From Anas platyrhynchos (taxonomy: Eukaryota; Chordata; Aves; Anseriformes; Anatidae): 64,000 nucleotides of DNA. The stretch is taken from positions 2,910,001 to 2,974,000 of the forward strand of contig NC_092600.1 of the NCBI RefSeq assembly GCF_047663525.1, written 5' to 3'. Position numbers and translations under genes: made by a program. The notes under the pieces are model-generated. The model saw only the letters and a list, made by a program, of their open reading frames with translations. It did not search any database and had not been told where the DNA came from. Positions 11,314 to 25,579 of this stretch are shown here, piece after piece (within the stretch, counting starts at the first letter, position 1; each line of letters starts with the position of its first letter).

Positions 11314-14300
11314 TACCCGTCCCTCACCAATTTTGCAGGTGTACAGGCAGAGGCATTGGGATTTGGCTGTGGGCAGCCTGCCCTAGCAGTTGGCAACCCA
11401 GCTTAGAGCAGGGGGGTGAAAACAGGTAATTTTGGGGCCCTTCTGCACCCAGGCCAGCCCATATTTCCATGGTTTAGCTGCCCTGTGTGCTTGGGGGCAG
11501 CCCAGGTGGGGGCATTGCCATAGCCGGGCTCCGAGCAGCGCTGCCTCCTGCGTGGTGGCACAGCCGAGCATCACCTACAACACCCTGACACCGCTTCCTC
11601 CAGGTCTTGGTTCCCCAAAAGGTTTCTCACCCAAACCCAATCCCAAAACTCCAATCTCTGTGAGTGTGATTAACGCGCTCGTGTGCGCGGCCCCATCGGG
11701 ATTCCTCGGGCTGCGGGTAATGGCAGAGCCGAGGCCCTGGGCTGTGAGACGTGAAGGGATCGCAGCTTGAGGTGGTGTGTCTGAGGCTTCTTCATGGGAG
11801 GTTTCGTAGTAATAGTCAATTAATTCAGTCTGTCAAACAAACAAACCTCTAAATACTTGGAGATTAGGAGCTCCCTAGTAAAAAATTGCAGGAAGAAAGG
11901 AAGAGCGCCCGGTCGTTACACCGGCATTTAGCTACTCAAAGTAAACAGGTAGGAGAATACAGACAGACAGATAGTAAAACACTTTGTGTTTTGCATGTCA
12001 AGGTTCTGAGAGAGCTCTGTTGATGTGTACCCAAATGCAGAGGAGAGGAAGAGCCTTATCATCTGGCCAGACTTCCCTACCTAGGGCTCTTATTTGAGGG
12101 TTTTACTGTTTGTGGAAACTGTCCCAGGCAAATACTGTGCCTTATTTGTTTAGAGCTGTTTTTTTGGAAGAGGAAAGATGTAATCAGCAGACAATCTGCT
12201 ATAATGTGTGACTTGGCAAGGAGGCATTCTCCACCTCTCCTTTTGATGGTGCTCCACAGTGCAAAAAAGAATGAAAGGCTCATTGGGCTGCAAATGGGAA
12301 ATGAGTGACCACGAGACTGAAGATTAACACAGCTCAGGCATTTGTTTGTATGGTGCCCCAGTTCAGGTCTCTGCTCCAGCCCTCTGCTTTATTTTTTAAG
12401 TTTCTGGATAAAACCATTATCTGGCCTTCTTTCCCTGTTTTCATTAATCTTTCTACCACAAGAGCTTCAACAGAGTACAAACTACTTTTGTTCCCCTGGA
12501 GCATTAAAGTATTCCCCTGGGAAGTAGGAACGTGGGTTCAGAATTCCTCAGGCGAGGAATAAACTCAGGCTCTTGACTGCTGAAGAAACGCACAAAAAAA
12601 GAGGATGGTGCCGCTTCCCCTGTGTTCTGAATGCCCTGACTTGGATCCATGAAGACCATGAAGCTTGAGGCTCCAGGCATTCCTCTCCGAGCGTGTAGCC
12701 TGCTGCCCTGCTCCAGGCAGCCGAGCACGCTGCTATCAGTTGTGTAGGGTTCTGTTTCAGGGTACCTGAAGTGCTCAGGAGGTGTGAACCCAAGCGTTGT
12801 GCTACTCACTGCTCCGAACCCTCACTGGGATCCAGCTCGTGGGCCGTACAGAAGGCATGCGGCCACAGTGCTGAGAGATTCAGGATGCCTTCTTTTCGGT
12901 TTATTAAAAGCTTTGGGGATAAAAACAGCCAAACCTGGGACACCAAAGAAGAATTGCGTGTTGTTTCGTGTGTGTGGATGGTTTTGTCAAACATGAGCCT
13001 TCACAGTTAATCTCTAGATGCTCTTTTTTTTTTAATTATTTTTCCCAATCTCCTACATTAAAACAGAGAAATATACAAAAATCCATTGCCTTGATATTAA
13101 AAGACATGGTGTAAGAAGCAAAGGAAAAAGGAACTAAAGCTAAAAACAAACAAAAAAGAATATAAAACCATATGCTTCTCCGCTCCTCAGATTGCTCTGA
13201 ATTCAAAGGACAGAAGTTGTTGTTTTAGAAAATAATGTACCTTGGATTATGCGTGTGTGTATGTACATAGAAGAAAGCTTTTTGAGTTGACTGTTTTAGA
13301 CTCTTAAAAAAAAAAAAAGTAGTAATATTGAAATTAAGTGGATCTTAGGATTTTTTTGTGTGTGTGTGTAACATTGTTATTGCACCTTGAGTTTGTCTCA
13401 TCACAGCTGCCATGAGCAGAGAACAAAAAATGCTCAGAACTTTTTAGACTCTGATAATGACTGTAATTAGCATCACAAGGCTGTGGAAATTGCAATATTC
13501 CCTAAAGGTTTCTTGTCATTCTCCTGTGTTTCTGCAGTGGAAATGGAGATTTTAAAACAGGGTATCTTCTGTGTTTGGTGCTGTCCCACTACTGATAGTA
13601 TTCCGGCCTCCATGGATGTGTGAATCCGTTCTTAACACTTGTGTCAGGATCAAATTCCTGAGCTGGTCTGTGCGAAAGCTGCATCCTGCCAGAAAGTAAA
13701 GACCCTGCTCCTAAACAGCATCCGTTGTTCAGCATCCAAAATGAAGCCTTTTTCTTTATGGTGTGGTCAAAGCACGTAGCGTGGGATTTTCTGAGCTGGT
13801 GAAAACGTTAGTAAAAGAAAGCGCATTTTAAAGTCCCAGCATGAGAACGTTTTAATCAGGAGTTCGGTGATGTCACAAAGTAAATTATTTTTACCCTGAT
13901 GCACGTGCCGGGGCTGGGTCAAGCTGCAGCATAAAGGCAGCATTATGGCATCATGGTGCTGACGGATTTATTGGAGGCCTCGCTGCAGAGGCCGGCCGTG
14001 TTGGAGGCGGATGGGCTTCGTCGCCGAGCCTCCACCTGCAGCACGGAGCCATCAGTCCTCAGCCCGTGCCACTGAAAAGCCCTTGTGTTCCCGTCCTTCT
14101 TTGTTAAATTTGGGTCATTACCTGCCGTGGTGCATTCATTCCTGAGCTGAATGTTTTTGGCAGCCCCCAATCTGGTGCACACACCGAGGGCTGAACCCCG
14201 GAGCCGGGGGGTGCTGCAGCCCCAGCTGGGGCACGTCCTCTCCCCTGGGGATGGGGCACGGAGAGGAACCCAAAGTGTTCCCGACTTGGCCAGAGCAAGG

Positions 14301-16494
14301 TCACCACAAGCTTCTGCGACCCACGTTGGTTTTTATCCTAGATAAGCCCTTGCTAACAAATCTCCGAACAGGTCCCAAGTTGAACTCGAGTTCAGTCTCA
14401 GCATCGGGTTATTAATAACAGCATTTGCTGTTGTCACCACACGTTATTTATTACATATGGTTTGCCTTACTCAGCCTTCGCTGGGTGAGAAGGGAACAGT
14501 GTGAGTTGGGCCGTCATCCAGGACCCTGCCACACAAATATCATGTCCAGTAAATGTAAATGTTGCCATGTTTAATACTTTGTGTTATTGCTATTGTGATG
14601 GGAGTCGAAGGAATTTGGGTCTGAACTGTGGTACTTCGCACAGACTGAGGCAGATTGTCTTCGATGACTGACCAAAACCGGGAAGAAGACAGAAATGCCA
14701 TCTCCTTTGAATTAATTATGAACCACACAGCTCTTGCTATTATCTGTTTACACATTATTGGCCTTGTGATGTGCTGGTGAGAGATTTCCTTTCACTGTCT
14801 GGTCCAAATGTACTTTAAGTCCAATTTCATTTAAAAGACTGCTCGCTTTACTTGTTGAAAGGGTCATTGTGTTAGTTATTACAGTGTTTTCTTTGTGCTC
14901 GCTTTTCCCAAATTCCAGTAACTATTTGGTAGAAAAGTTTGAAAGTGAACTTTTGATGCCTGTGAAAGCTGCTTCATTGACTTTATTGACTCCAGAGCCT
15001 GAAGTTCTTTATCCGCGGAGATCTTTAAAAGGACACTAAAAAGTTTCAGCCAAAGCTTATAGAATTTGGTACTTATGGTTAAGTATTATAGGCCCAATGC
15101 TGTTCCCATGGAGACCTAAAGGAATTTTTCCATTGAATTAAGTGGTAGCAAAGCGTACCCTTTATTGAGTGGGATAAGGAGTAAACTGGGGAACTCAATT
15201 TGTTGTTACCGGGCTTGTTTGTGTGCTTGCTCTTCCGTCGAAAGAAATAAGCCAGGAGAAATTACTGATATTTGCATTGTGATTCATCTGCTTTCCGCTC
15301 ACCCTGTGTGTAGATAAGGCAGTGTTTGTGGTTTCAGAGCAATAAATAGCCCGAGAGGCGAAGGCAGAGCTCTTCGTTTCACTCATGGCTCGCACCCACC
15401 TCGTGGGGAGGTCAGCAGTGCTGCCCCTGGGCACCATCAGCAGGTCCCGAGGTGCTGGGGGCTGAGTACCACCCGCTCGTAAGGGCACTCGTGTAAATTT
15501 ATTAAAACAATAACTTATTAGCGGTGTAATCCCAATTACTGAATGCTCCAGGAGTTGTCCCAAGTCCCTGGTGGGCCCGGCCACATCCCCGTTGGGCGCA
15601 GCGCTCCGAGTGAGGTCTCTGCCTGTGATCATGACACGCCTAGGGCCTCGTCCTGCAACTACTGCCTCTGAAAATCCCTCGTAATTTACTTGGGAAGAGA
15701 AAACAGAGGCCTAACGTTGTGCAACATGCTGCTCAATTTTATTTATGCATCCGTTTTTTGGTCGGAACTGTGAGGAAATCCAAGGCTACTGAAGTCAACA
15801 GATTTCTGATTGATTCGAATGGGTGAGGATTCGGTCTATAATGAAGCCCTTTCATTTTGGGTCACTGTGAGATTTCTCATGTTCCTTTTCAGGGCCGTAT
15901 GACACATTCACTCCATCCTTGCCTGAAACAAAGGGAAATTATACTATCATAGTCTCCCTTTAAATATTTTCTATTTGACGGCCTACTGAAAAGGCTCCAG
16001 AGGCAAATTCTTGGTTTAGAAGTTGCTATTTATGCCTAGACACATCTGAATGTCGTTACGCTGTGAATGTTCTGGATTGCTTGCCATTTTCTTTGCAGAG
16101 ATGTACGAGTCTAGAGAGAGAGTGCGTTATTTTAAATTAACTCGAAGTAGGCTTTAACCGTCTCAGGGTTCTGCTTGTTGCAACTGGCTCCCTTGATAAA
16201 AATACATTACGGCACAAGCAGCACCACAAGTAAAATCCGCGTGTATTGGTGTTATCAAGCAATGGGAAAATATGTTTGCAGTGCGTGGCGTTGGGCTCTT
16301 AGCACACCGATACTGGAGGTGTTACAGCCTCGCAGACCTCTGGTCATGGCCAGAGCCAGCACCGTGGCCTCCTTCCAGGGGCTTTCGGTCCCAGCCTAAG
16401 GGAGGTGATGACAGGGACTGCAGTCAGGCACACAAGTAGAAGGAAATAACAAAGTGATAAGAACCGCCAAGATAGTTGGCTCGCTGTTCCTAAT

Positions 16495-16540
16495 CAATTG
16501 TCAAACTTTTTAGTAACTAAATAGACAAGTTTGGCAATTC
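16495..16540. repeat. Imperfect inverted repeat
   Basis: Arm caattgtcaaact (16495-16507) is matched at 11 of 13 positions by the reverse complement of agtttggcaattc (16528-16540), with a 20-base spacer. It could fold as a hairpin or be a pair of inverted factor sites (TTGGCA is an NF1 half-site). No gene is attached. Confidence 0.5.
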
Positions 16541-18039
16541 GTACACTTCATTGGAAAATACATACAATTACAGAGTTGTGCACACCTGAGGAAAGAACCC
16601 AGACTGTCCTCAGGATGTTTTCAGCTCAGGAAACAGGCTACACGGTACGGTTTTCATAGAGCAGGTGATTTCCCTTCCACCTCTATTTTTATGCGGTTCA
16701 ATAGTTCTAAAAGCAATCCCTGAAGTGTTCTAGAGTACCAGAAATTAAACTGCTGCATGGTTTGTTCTTTCTTAGAAACTGAACCTTACCAAGCAGACAG
16801 CAGTTACGGAGGACCAACATGAGCAGCCTTGCTCTCATCCCAGCTGTACCTCTGAAGCTCGCACCTCTGCTTAAAGAAGGATGGACTCCAAATTCTTGTA
16901 ATTAGCCTGCCGTGGTGTCTTGTGCCTATGTTAACTGGATGTGTTAAATACCGAATTCTCTAGACTTTTCTGAGAAACAGATCCGTGTCAATCACAAGAC
17001 TTGTTGTCCCTGAATTCAGTGGGGCAGGGCAGGGCTCATGACAGGGTTAAGGAAATGCTGGGCATTTGTGGGTTCAAATCTTCAAGTTGGCACAGCCGCA
17101 ACATGTACGACACAGAGCAGTTACCTGTGGCATCAGGGCAGCTTGGGAACTCGAGAGAGGATTTTGGGCAGCATCTTCAGGGACGTTTCACCTCCAAACC
17201 TATTAAAATAGAGGTCAGCTGTATACAGGAGAAGAGGGAAACTCCTCGGTTTTACATCACCGCAAAGCGTGCCAAATGTCATTAGATATCTGCGTATCAG
17301 TTTATCCAACTTAATTGTCTTGCTGCTGACTGCACGGTTCCATTCATTTTTAAAGGACGCAGAAAACACTTCAAGTGAACGATCAAAGGAGTATTTTATT
17401 CTTTTCACATTCAGAGTGTGGAGCCTATGAAACATTTATGCAGGAAATGAAATATTAGGGCCTGACAGATATCTCCAACGTCACTGCGTAAGCAGGTTAT
17501 CTGGAGATTTCTAGTACAAACAATCCAGCGCTTTGATGAATACAGGAGCAATGCCATTACAGGACTTTGGAGGTAGGATTGCACTGGTTCCAGTCACTTC
17601 AACAACTCTAATAAAGCCTGAAAATTAATAATCTATTAAAATGGGTGCTGGCAGTGAAATTTACATCTTTCTTCATCGCTGTGTTTCTTAACCAAAGAGC
17701 AACAGAGCAAAATTTTGTTTTACAGTGTAAATAGTATTTGGTTAGCAGGGGCTAGGGGTATGAGAAACACGTTGTATGGCAGCTTAGGTCATAGGGAATT
17801 TTGCAAGTAGATCAGGAAAATGTTGCGGTCCTGCATGGAGCTTGGTGGTCATAGCTTTGTGTTCGTCGTTGGTTTTGTGTATGCAGTTTGTCTGGGATTT
17901 TGACACTATTTCACTCAGCATTGTCATCAAAACGATGGAGACCCTCTCCGTTAGCTTAAGTGGTTTGGAGCTCTGAGATCTCCAACAGTAATTACATTGC
18001 TTCAAACGTCAAGATCTTCAGAAGCACATCACTTCTGCT

Positions 18040-18084
18040 GATATAAACCTAAGCAGCTTAGGCGATATAAACCTAAGTCGCTTA
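18040..18084. repeat. Two-copy 24-bp tandem repeat with internal palindrome
   Basis: The unit gatataaacctaag...ctta occurs at 18040-18060 and 18064-18084, differing only in the central three bases (cag against tcg). Copy 1 also forms CCTAAG-CAG-CTTAGG, a perfect 6-bp-arm inverted repeat at 18048-18062. It looks like a local duplication. Confidence 0.8.
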
Positions 18085-21000
18085 ATAGCTTCGCGATGCC
18101 ATATAACATACTGGGAATCTCCCCGCGCAGAGAATCTGATAGGGGAAATCTGAGTCACGGTGACAGCTTTACCAAACAGGAAGGCAGCGAAGTGAAGTGA
18201 GCGTGCGGGGAGCTCGGAGTAGGTGAGCTGCTGCTCTGCTATTTATAGAGGCGCCGAGAGGCTCGGAGACGGCAGCTCCAGGCGGGGACACTGCCGGGTG
18301 CTCCACGGAAATTATTCCTCTTCAGAGCTGCAAGAGAGACAGAATTTGTAGCTGGCATAGCCTCAGAGTGCCCTGATTGTACAAACACGTGGACGTGCCA
18401 CAAAGGCGGCTTTTGATGAGAGCCTGGAGCGTAGCACGTTTTAGCCACGTGGACTGCTCAATTTTATCTGTCTGTTCCCTTGCGAGCTTGTTTTATTTCA
18501 ACAGCGAAAGAATGAAATGATGCCGTGTGTCTTCTGAACCATCTGAGCCTTTCCACCACCAGCAGTTTCCTCTCATTATTATAGGCTGCAATTCCAGAAC
18601 TAATCTGGCCCGGTTTATTCACTGCAAGATTCTCTCTCTTGTCGACCAATTCGGAAACTGGGGTTACGGGATGTGAACACAGGGACATTTTCTTCGTGCA
18701 GGACTTTGGTGATTACAGAACCCAGGTGTATCCCACTGACCACCAGCAGCCTGAGGTGTTGCTGGTGGGTGCTGGCCCCTCCAGTGGGGCTCTGGCGGTC
18801 CCTGCGCCTCTGTCCCTTCAGTCAGAGAGCCATACGTCCAATTTTCCTGATAGAAGGGAAAAAATCCAGTTAGAAGAAGCTATAAACAGACGTTATAATC
18901 CTGCTTCCAGGTTGGAAGTCTTGTCATGAAATATTTTCTCATGAAACATTTTCTCCTAAGATATTTCCCATCTTTCTGTCAGAAGAAAAAAAAAATAAAA
19001 AACACATTTCTATTCCTCAAGTCAATGAATCTCGCTCTGCCTCCGGCTAGAGCCGTGTGTCCATCAAAGGCCGGGATCAATGTCATGCTTGTTTCATGGA
19101 TTCTGAATTGAGGACTTAGGGCCCGGCTCTGCGAGTCTGCCTGGCCTTAAATCCTGATGAGTTCTCCGAGCGCTGAAGGAGCTCATCACCTCGGAGGATC
19201 AGGCAGGTATTGAAGGCAGCGGAGCCGCTCTGAAGCCCATGTCACACGCTTAGAAAGGTCAGTTACATATTTACAAAAGCCCATCAGAGCTGAATTGTGC
19301 CCTGATTGAGATTACGCTGGGAGCCAGGCATGTGACCGTGTTGCTGTTTGCGTTATTCCCCGAGAAGGTAAAATTCAGGCGTTTATTTTCCCTGTTTTCA
19401 CACAACACAAAGCTAGCAGGCTGATTTGTATTCAACTGCTGCATATTGAGGCTGGTCATCAGTCTTGTAAATGGTAGATAGGAGGAACAGCTACAGCAGA
19501 GAAATATTTCCCCTGTTTTAGCAGCGATTCCAGCTGTAGCCCTCCAACACCCGATAACCCAGAGCAGGAGCGATGTGTCCGGCGTCCTCTGCCCCACGCT
19601 TCCCGTTATTTATGCGGGGATGTGCAGCAGGGAGGGAGACGTGTGCAATCTCCATTCTCGCTCACAGGAATCGTGCACCTAATTCTCCGGGCATTGTACT
19701 GGAAATGAACGGGCGGGATGTGTTCTGCATCAGCAAAAAGGCTGCCTCATTCAGCTGGCAGGAGGACGTGCGCTATAACTTAGGAGGAGAGAAAATCGCT
19801 CTAAACGATTTCTTTAAACAGTCTGCTAGGTTTTTCCCTACATTTCTGCTGAGAGCGAAGATTCTGCAGCATTTTTTTTTTCCTCCTTTTTCCTACCCAA
19901 TTGCTAACCTTTCAGTTGCATGCGTTTCTGCTGCTTCTAGCACTTTTCATTCTGATGGCAGTTTTTCATCTCCTCACTAGCTTATGGCTAGAGCAGCCCT
20001 TCTGACAGGAACTGTGGTTATTTACTCCCCAGAAAAATGATTTGCTCCCCGTCTCTCTCATCCTCAGGGGCAGGGTTTCCTCTTGTCTCCCCTCAACTGA
20101 TCCATCCTCTGATTCCCCCACGTCACACAAACGTCTTCTCTGCAGGTGTAGACACCGGGTGACAGCACCTTTGTGAGATGTTTCCAAGTTATTCTTAGTT
20201 CACACCTTGCTTAAATCAGGCCTGAAATCTTCCCGGCTGGGTACTCAATTAATAAAGGCGCACTGGTGTGCACAGGCGTGATTACGATAATAATTCGGTG
20301 ACTTGCTCCATCTGAAAGCTGCCGAAAGCTTCAGAGAAGTGCCATGAAGTACTTAATTAATTATTAATTGCACTGCAGAGACTCAAAACAAACGGGAGGA
20401 ATGGACACAGCAAGTCACTAGAAGTCCAAATGCACGTGGGCTGCTTTGGGCCTGGGCTTGAAGGGTTGGCGAGGAGCACCTGGGTGTCATTAATTGTAAA
20501 AATCCTCTGTCCTGGGAGCAGGCGAGGATGCTGACCTGGTGACAGGCGGGGGAGATCTGTTCTCTGTAAGGAGTGGAAAATCTGCAGCAGGAAGGAGTGA
20601 AGCCAGATGTGTAAGTGCTGCTCAGAGGGGACGTGTCTGGTGGTGCAGGGAGCCGCGAGTGCTGGGGGCAGACACGCTGCGGGGCCGGGGGAACACCCTT
20701 AATGGGGAGCCCAGAGAGCATCCCGCAGCCTGAGAGCAGAGGCTGAGCGATGGTGTGGGATCTGAAGGGCCTGGAGACGTTTAATGCTCTGCTTCAATCT
20801 GTGTATCTGCCTGGGCTACGGAGGAGTAAATGCCCTGTGGTTCTTTCAGACGCTCCTCTGAGAGCCCTGTACACAGCGTGCTTGTTCAGTCATTATTCCT
20901 GAAGGGTTAAACTATAAACTGAAGTACCCTTAAGTGCGGAGCTGAAGTGAGGGTGGTTTTCAAGTACCCGGCAGTCTGACAGCGGCTGGAATGCAGGAGC

Positions 21001-24000
21001 TCCTTCCCCGCTGTAACCGAGCCCCTGCGCGGGGCCGTGGTGGGTGCCTGCAGAGCCTATCCACAGCAGCACCTCGGCCTCTGTCGGCCCCAATCCCTCC
21101 CAGATCGACCAGAGGCAGGCTGAGGACAGCCACCTGCCTGAAATAACAAGTGCTCTTTACATATTAAACCAAAAAGCCACTCAGAGTGCCACCGCTGCTT
21201 GGATTTTCCGCTTTCTGGGGACAGCGTCTCAGCCCTCGTGGGCTGTAGGGCTGCTCCAGGAACAAATAATTATACAGTGTCTGGCTGCCACACTGCTTGG
21301 ACAATTCTTATGGTTTTTCCTATGTATGAGCATGTGCAGGTAAAACACAGCCTGCAGTTCACAGCCTCTAAATTCTACCAAAATCACCGTGCCTGAATCT
21401 GGCTCTGGCTGGGCATTCCTGGTAGGCAGAGGGCTGCGGGACGGGCGTGAGAAGTGACCCTACAAAGACAGGGGGAGCAGAGGTCCCCGCTGGCCATTTC
21501 CAGCTGCTGAACACGGCATAATTCAGCAGCTGTATTTTGCACCTGGTACTGAAACCTTCCTCGCATGCTGTCACCCCTCTGGTGGTTTTGTACACAGCAG
21601 TCCCTCCCCTAAGCCCTGCCAAGGGCAGGTGGCTGTGGCCCCACAAGGCTTGGATGATTTTGTGACTTCTCGCCTCCACCCGGGGCAGGACAAGCTGCCT
21701 TGTTCCTGGGGGATTAGTCCCAGACGGGGCTGCTTGTGAGCAGGGTGAAGGCACATTATCGGCAGCCTCGGGTCTCCTGTGAAATGCCAAAATGATCTTG
21801 AGATGGGAGATGAAGACAGCTTTTCCCTACAGCCCTGTGTACAACTCCTGCAGGCATTGTTAAAAGCCGTGCACAGCCTTGCTACTTCATGCAGGAGGCC
21901 AGGGAAGCCAAGTATGGATGGGATTATGCCTCAGGTTAGCCCCATCAGACATCAGTACGATCTCAATGCATCTACCAAAGCTGGCTCTCGGGTTGTATTC
22001 AGTGCAAAGGATGGCTTTCCTTTTCCATCTGGGGGTTAGTGCAGATTTACACTCCTAGCCTGAAGAATTACTGCTGGTGAGACTGCGTTCACCGGTACGT
22101 CCATGCAGATCGAGCAGTTTTCTTCCTTTATTTTTGGCTGCCTCGTCATTTTGGGGTTTTGTTTTTGTCTTCGGTCTGGCAGCTCCGTGTTGTAAAGGAA
22201 GTCTATCTGCCAAAGCACCTATGTAGCAGCACACTTCTCATCATGTTTGCTTTCCTTGTGCAGGATGTTTCTGACTCCTGGGATGATTCCACAGTTACTG
22301 TTCATTGCTAATTATTAATCACCCCGTACAAATTAAGTAATTCTTTCTTTGCAGCCCTGGGGATAAATTTGAGAACATCAGATTTATTTTTCCCAACTAG
22401 CATAGACCTATAGTTTTTGTGTTGCCCCTAGGTTTTCATACTGCAGACTTGGCCAGTCAAGCATGCAAAATCTGGTGAAATAAACCCCAGAGACCCGGTC
22501 TGAAATGTGCCTTTCACTGTCCAGACTTCTCTTCTGCCCAAACTCAACACACACGGCTTCATAATGATTAATTACTCTAAGCCAGGTAATGAAAAAAGTG
22601 GAATGGATGGACTCCACGAAAGCATACCCTTTAAAAGCATTACATTTATTTTCTTGTGGAGCAAACTGTCGGTAATCAAATTTCCATTACCCAGTGATGG
22701 GTGTGAACAGACAAGGAAAATACTGAGTCAACAGAATACCAATTAGAGATCTGCGAGTATCCTGCTGTAAATACGGCAAAGAGGTAAGGAGATATGTCCC
22801 CAGGAGGCTGACCTTCTAATGACTAAGCACGAAAAAAGTCCTTTTATTTTTCCTCCTCCTCAGCATCATCCTCTGCTTCGGGGTGTGCCAGCAGATAACC
22901 CAAAGGTGTCTGGTCAGAGCCTGTAGCAAGGATTTGGCACAGACAGACATAGCAAACAAAACTTTTCCCAAGTGTCCTCTGAAGACAGGAGGAAAAGGGT
23001 TTTGCTTTGTAAATTGGCCTAGTTGATCTCGCTCTAAAATTGCTCTAAAGTCACGGAAAAGCTTAGAAGTACAAAAAGTGCTGGATCTGTGGTATGTTTC
23101 CTCCATTTCCTCCTGTTCTGGATGCAGGGTGCAGTTACAGGTGGTTGTTGGTGCCGGCTGAAACCTTAACCCCTCATTGCAAAAACATGAGGAGCAGCAG
23201 CTCCGGGTGCCGGGAAGGAGGCAGCTTCATGTTCTCCTGACCCAGAAGACCAGGTAATCAGGAGAAGTAGTGCTCGATCCACCCCGACTTTGTTACAGCC
23301 GTCGTGCCTTTTTCAGTCACGCAACTTTCCTGGTTTTAAGCTCAAAACTGTCTGGCTTAGCTGCATCGCACAGGAGTTGTGAGATTTAATTAATATTAAC
23401 GAGGCACATTATCGAAAGTTAGCTATATACAGGGGATTCTTTAAAAGGTGAAATCATAATAATAATGATCAGAGTGTCTGTGTTGCTTGGATACTGAGAG
23501 CTGTCCTGCTCTGCTCCTCGGTACTTGCGTTTCATTACAGTCATTTCCCCCCACCTTGTGGGAAAGGAGTTTTAAAAGAGAGAAATTATTCCATTGACAG
23601 TCCTGACTACAAAGAAAATTATTTTTTTCTGAGCTTTATTTCTTGGGAGAATCTGGTCTTAAGCCTGCCAGCTGAAGGCCACACAGAGATTTGTTAGCAA
23701 TAGTCCGCTAAAGAGTCAAAACTGGCAGGCTGTCCCGGCTGGTGCAGAGCACGTTGCCTGTTTGTTTGCTTGTTTGTTTTGGGAGCATCTTTGAGCGCTC
23801 CTCATTACTCATTTTTCCACTCTTGTCTTCGGAATTTTTGGGAGCGGTTCCCAACCAGACGACGCATCTGCCAACCCATCCGTTTCCCAGCATAGACCTT
23901 GGCCATCAGTCTGCAAACGCGTGCCTCGTCCATTCCAGCAGCTGCACGTATTCCACAGCTTCAAGGTATGGCCTTGAAATAACACGACTGCATCCTCTTG

Positions 24001-25579
24001 AAAGACCTGCAGCACGAGTACACAAGCTTAAAAATAATCATGAGTGGCGTATTCAGCTAATCAGGAGTTCCGATTGTCTAGGTATCAAATCAGGCGTATT
24101 TAGTAGAATAAAGCAGGTAGTCACCACTGGAGCCTGATTACATTTTTTAAGAGTGCTGCCTGATTAGATTAAACTTTGTGCCATTTACGGCTGATTTGGA
24201 GTAAATGGGAAAAATCAGAGCTGGGTCCCAGACACGTGAGCTGGTCCAGATTTTGAGAATGAAAAATTCAGGACTCAAAAGCAGACCAGATCCAAGTTTT
24301 ATACCGAGGCCCCTGCCTGCACAGTGTTCTGATTCACACTTCTGCAAGTCACAGCTCTGTGGTGTTCCTGGGTAGGAAACGACTGCGTGGTGCTGCCCTT
24401 TATGTAGAAATAAATGACTTAATTCTTAAGGACCCGCAAAGTCATGTGCCCTTGGTACGGAGTTCACTTGAAACAAAGATAAAGCGCCGAAACTCCGCGT
24501 GGTTTAGAGGTACACAGAAATATGCATAAGAAGATATTTCATCAGTTCCTACAGTTTGCGATCTGGCATCTTTGCAGGTTAGCACATGTACTCTGTTTAA
24601 GCCGTTTGATTAATTACATAGTACCAAAAACATACATATTTATAGCTTGCAGAATTAGATAAATTCTCCAGATGTGGCTTCCTTTTAGTCAAGTAGAGAT
24701 GAATGCAGATCAAAGCCTTTGATCTTTACCCTGACTAAAACTCGCTGCTGACACAAGCCTCTGGAAAATCATGCAGCAAGGGGAGCTGACCACTCCGAGC
24801 TTTGATACAGGAGCAGCTGAAACAAAACCTGTGGGAAAAAAAAACTCCACGGAGGGTATGTCTATACACACCATTGAGCCTCTACTAGTGGAAGTGGAAG
24901 GCAGTAGTCAATGAACCCCTTCTCTTAAACAACGTCTTTAAATAGATTGATTTTATGCCCCAGCCTAGAAATGATTTAGGACTTTTCAGTGCATGCATAT
25001 CCTCTGTGATACACAGAACTGGCAGAAAGTGTCATCGTGAGCTAGTTTATAGCCTCAATTAAGGCTATTTCCATTGCTCCAGATGTGTAAAGCAGACTTA
25101 TAGCTGAGTTCCTGGTATAGTGAAATCCCTGGTGTGTCCTAGGATCAGCACTGCCAGCTCAACGATATCTTCTTCATGACCCTTGGAAAAAATGATGAAT
25201 AGCCAGAGAACTGCAAACTCAGACCGAGCTCTGGCAGCGTGAATGCTTGAGAAGTTGTAGCCAGCTCGAGAGAGAGCCCAGTCTGAAACCCTTACCTTGT
25301 ACCGTGGGCTGTCCCGGCAGCCGCAGCTGCAGAGCAATGCAGAACGCTGTGGGACACCTCTGCCTGCCTCTGCAGCTTCGTGAGCCACACAGCACGGCCA
25401 TAAAACCACCCGGCTTTTGGGGGTGTTGCCGAGAGAGCTCTGACTCACATGGGGCCAGGGGCTGTTCCCTGAGTTGTCTCGTACAAATGACATTGATACT
25501 GAACAAAAAATCCACGTATCTTTTGGTTCAGACTTGCCAATATCAGAAAACAAATTTGAGGGCACAATGGACTAGGTGA

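Larger units (their letters stand above)
10036..25579. other. Intergenic, left part of the UBE2B-JADE2 interval
   Basis: No exon of a recognisable protein was found on either strand. Open frames here are short and have no family features. Contents noted separately are a GC-rich patch near 11.0 kb, a CA run at 11.3 kb, an inverted repeat at 16.5 kb and a small tandem repeat at 18.05 kb. Many AT-rich stretches with homeodomain-type TAATTA cores occur (for example 14.7, 20.35 and 24.6 kb); they may be regulatory, but this cannot be shown from one sequence. Confidence 0.5.

Noticed and set aside
17071-17080. GGTTCAAATC, like a tRNA B-box
   Set aside because: There is no matching A-box upstream at the right spacing and no cloverleaf could be drawn, so it is a chance match.
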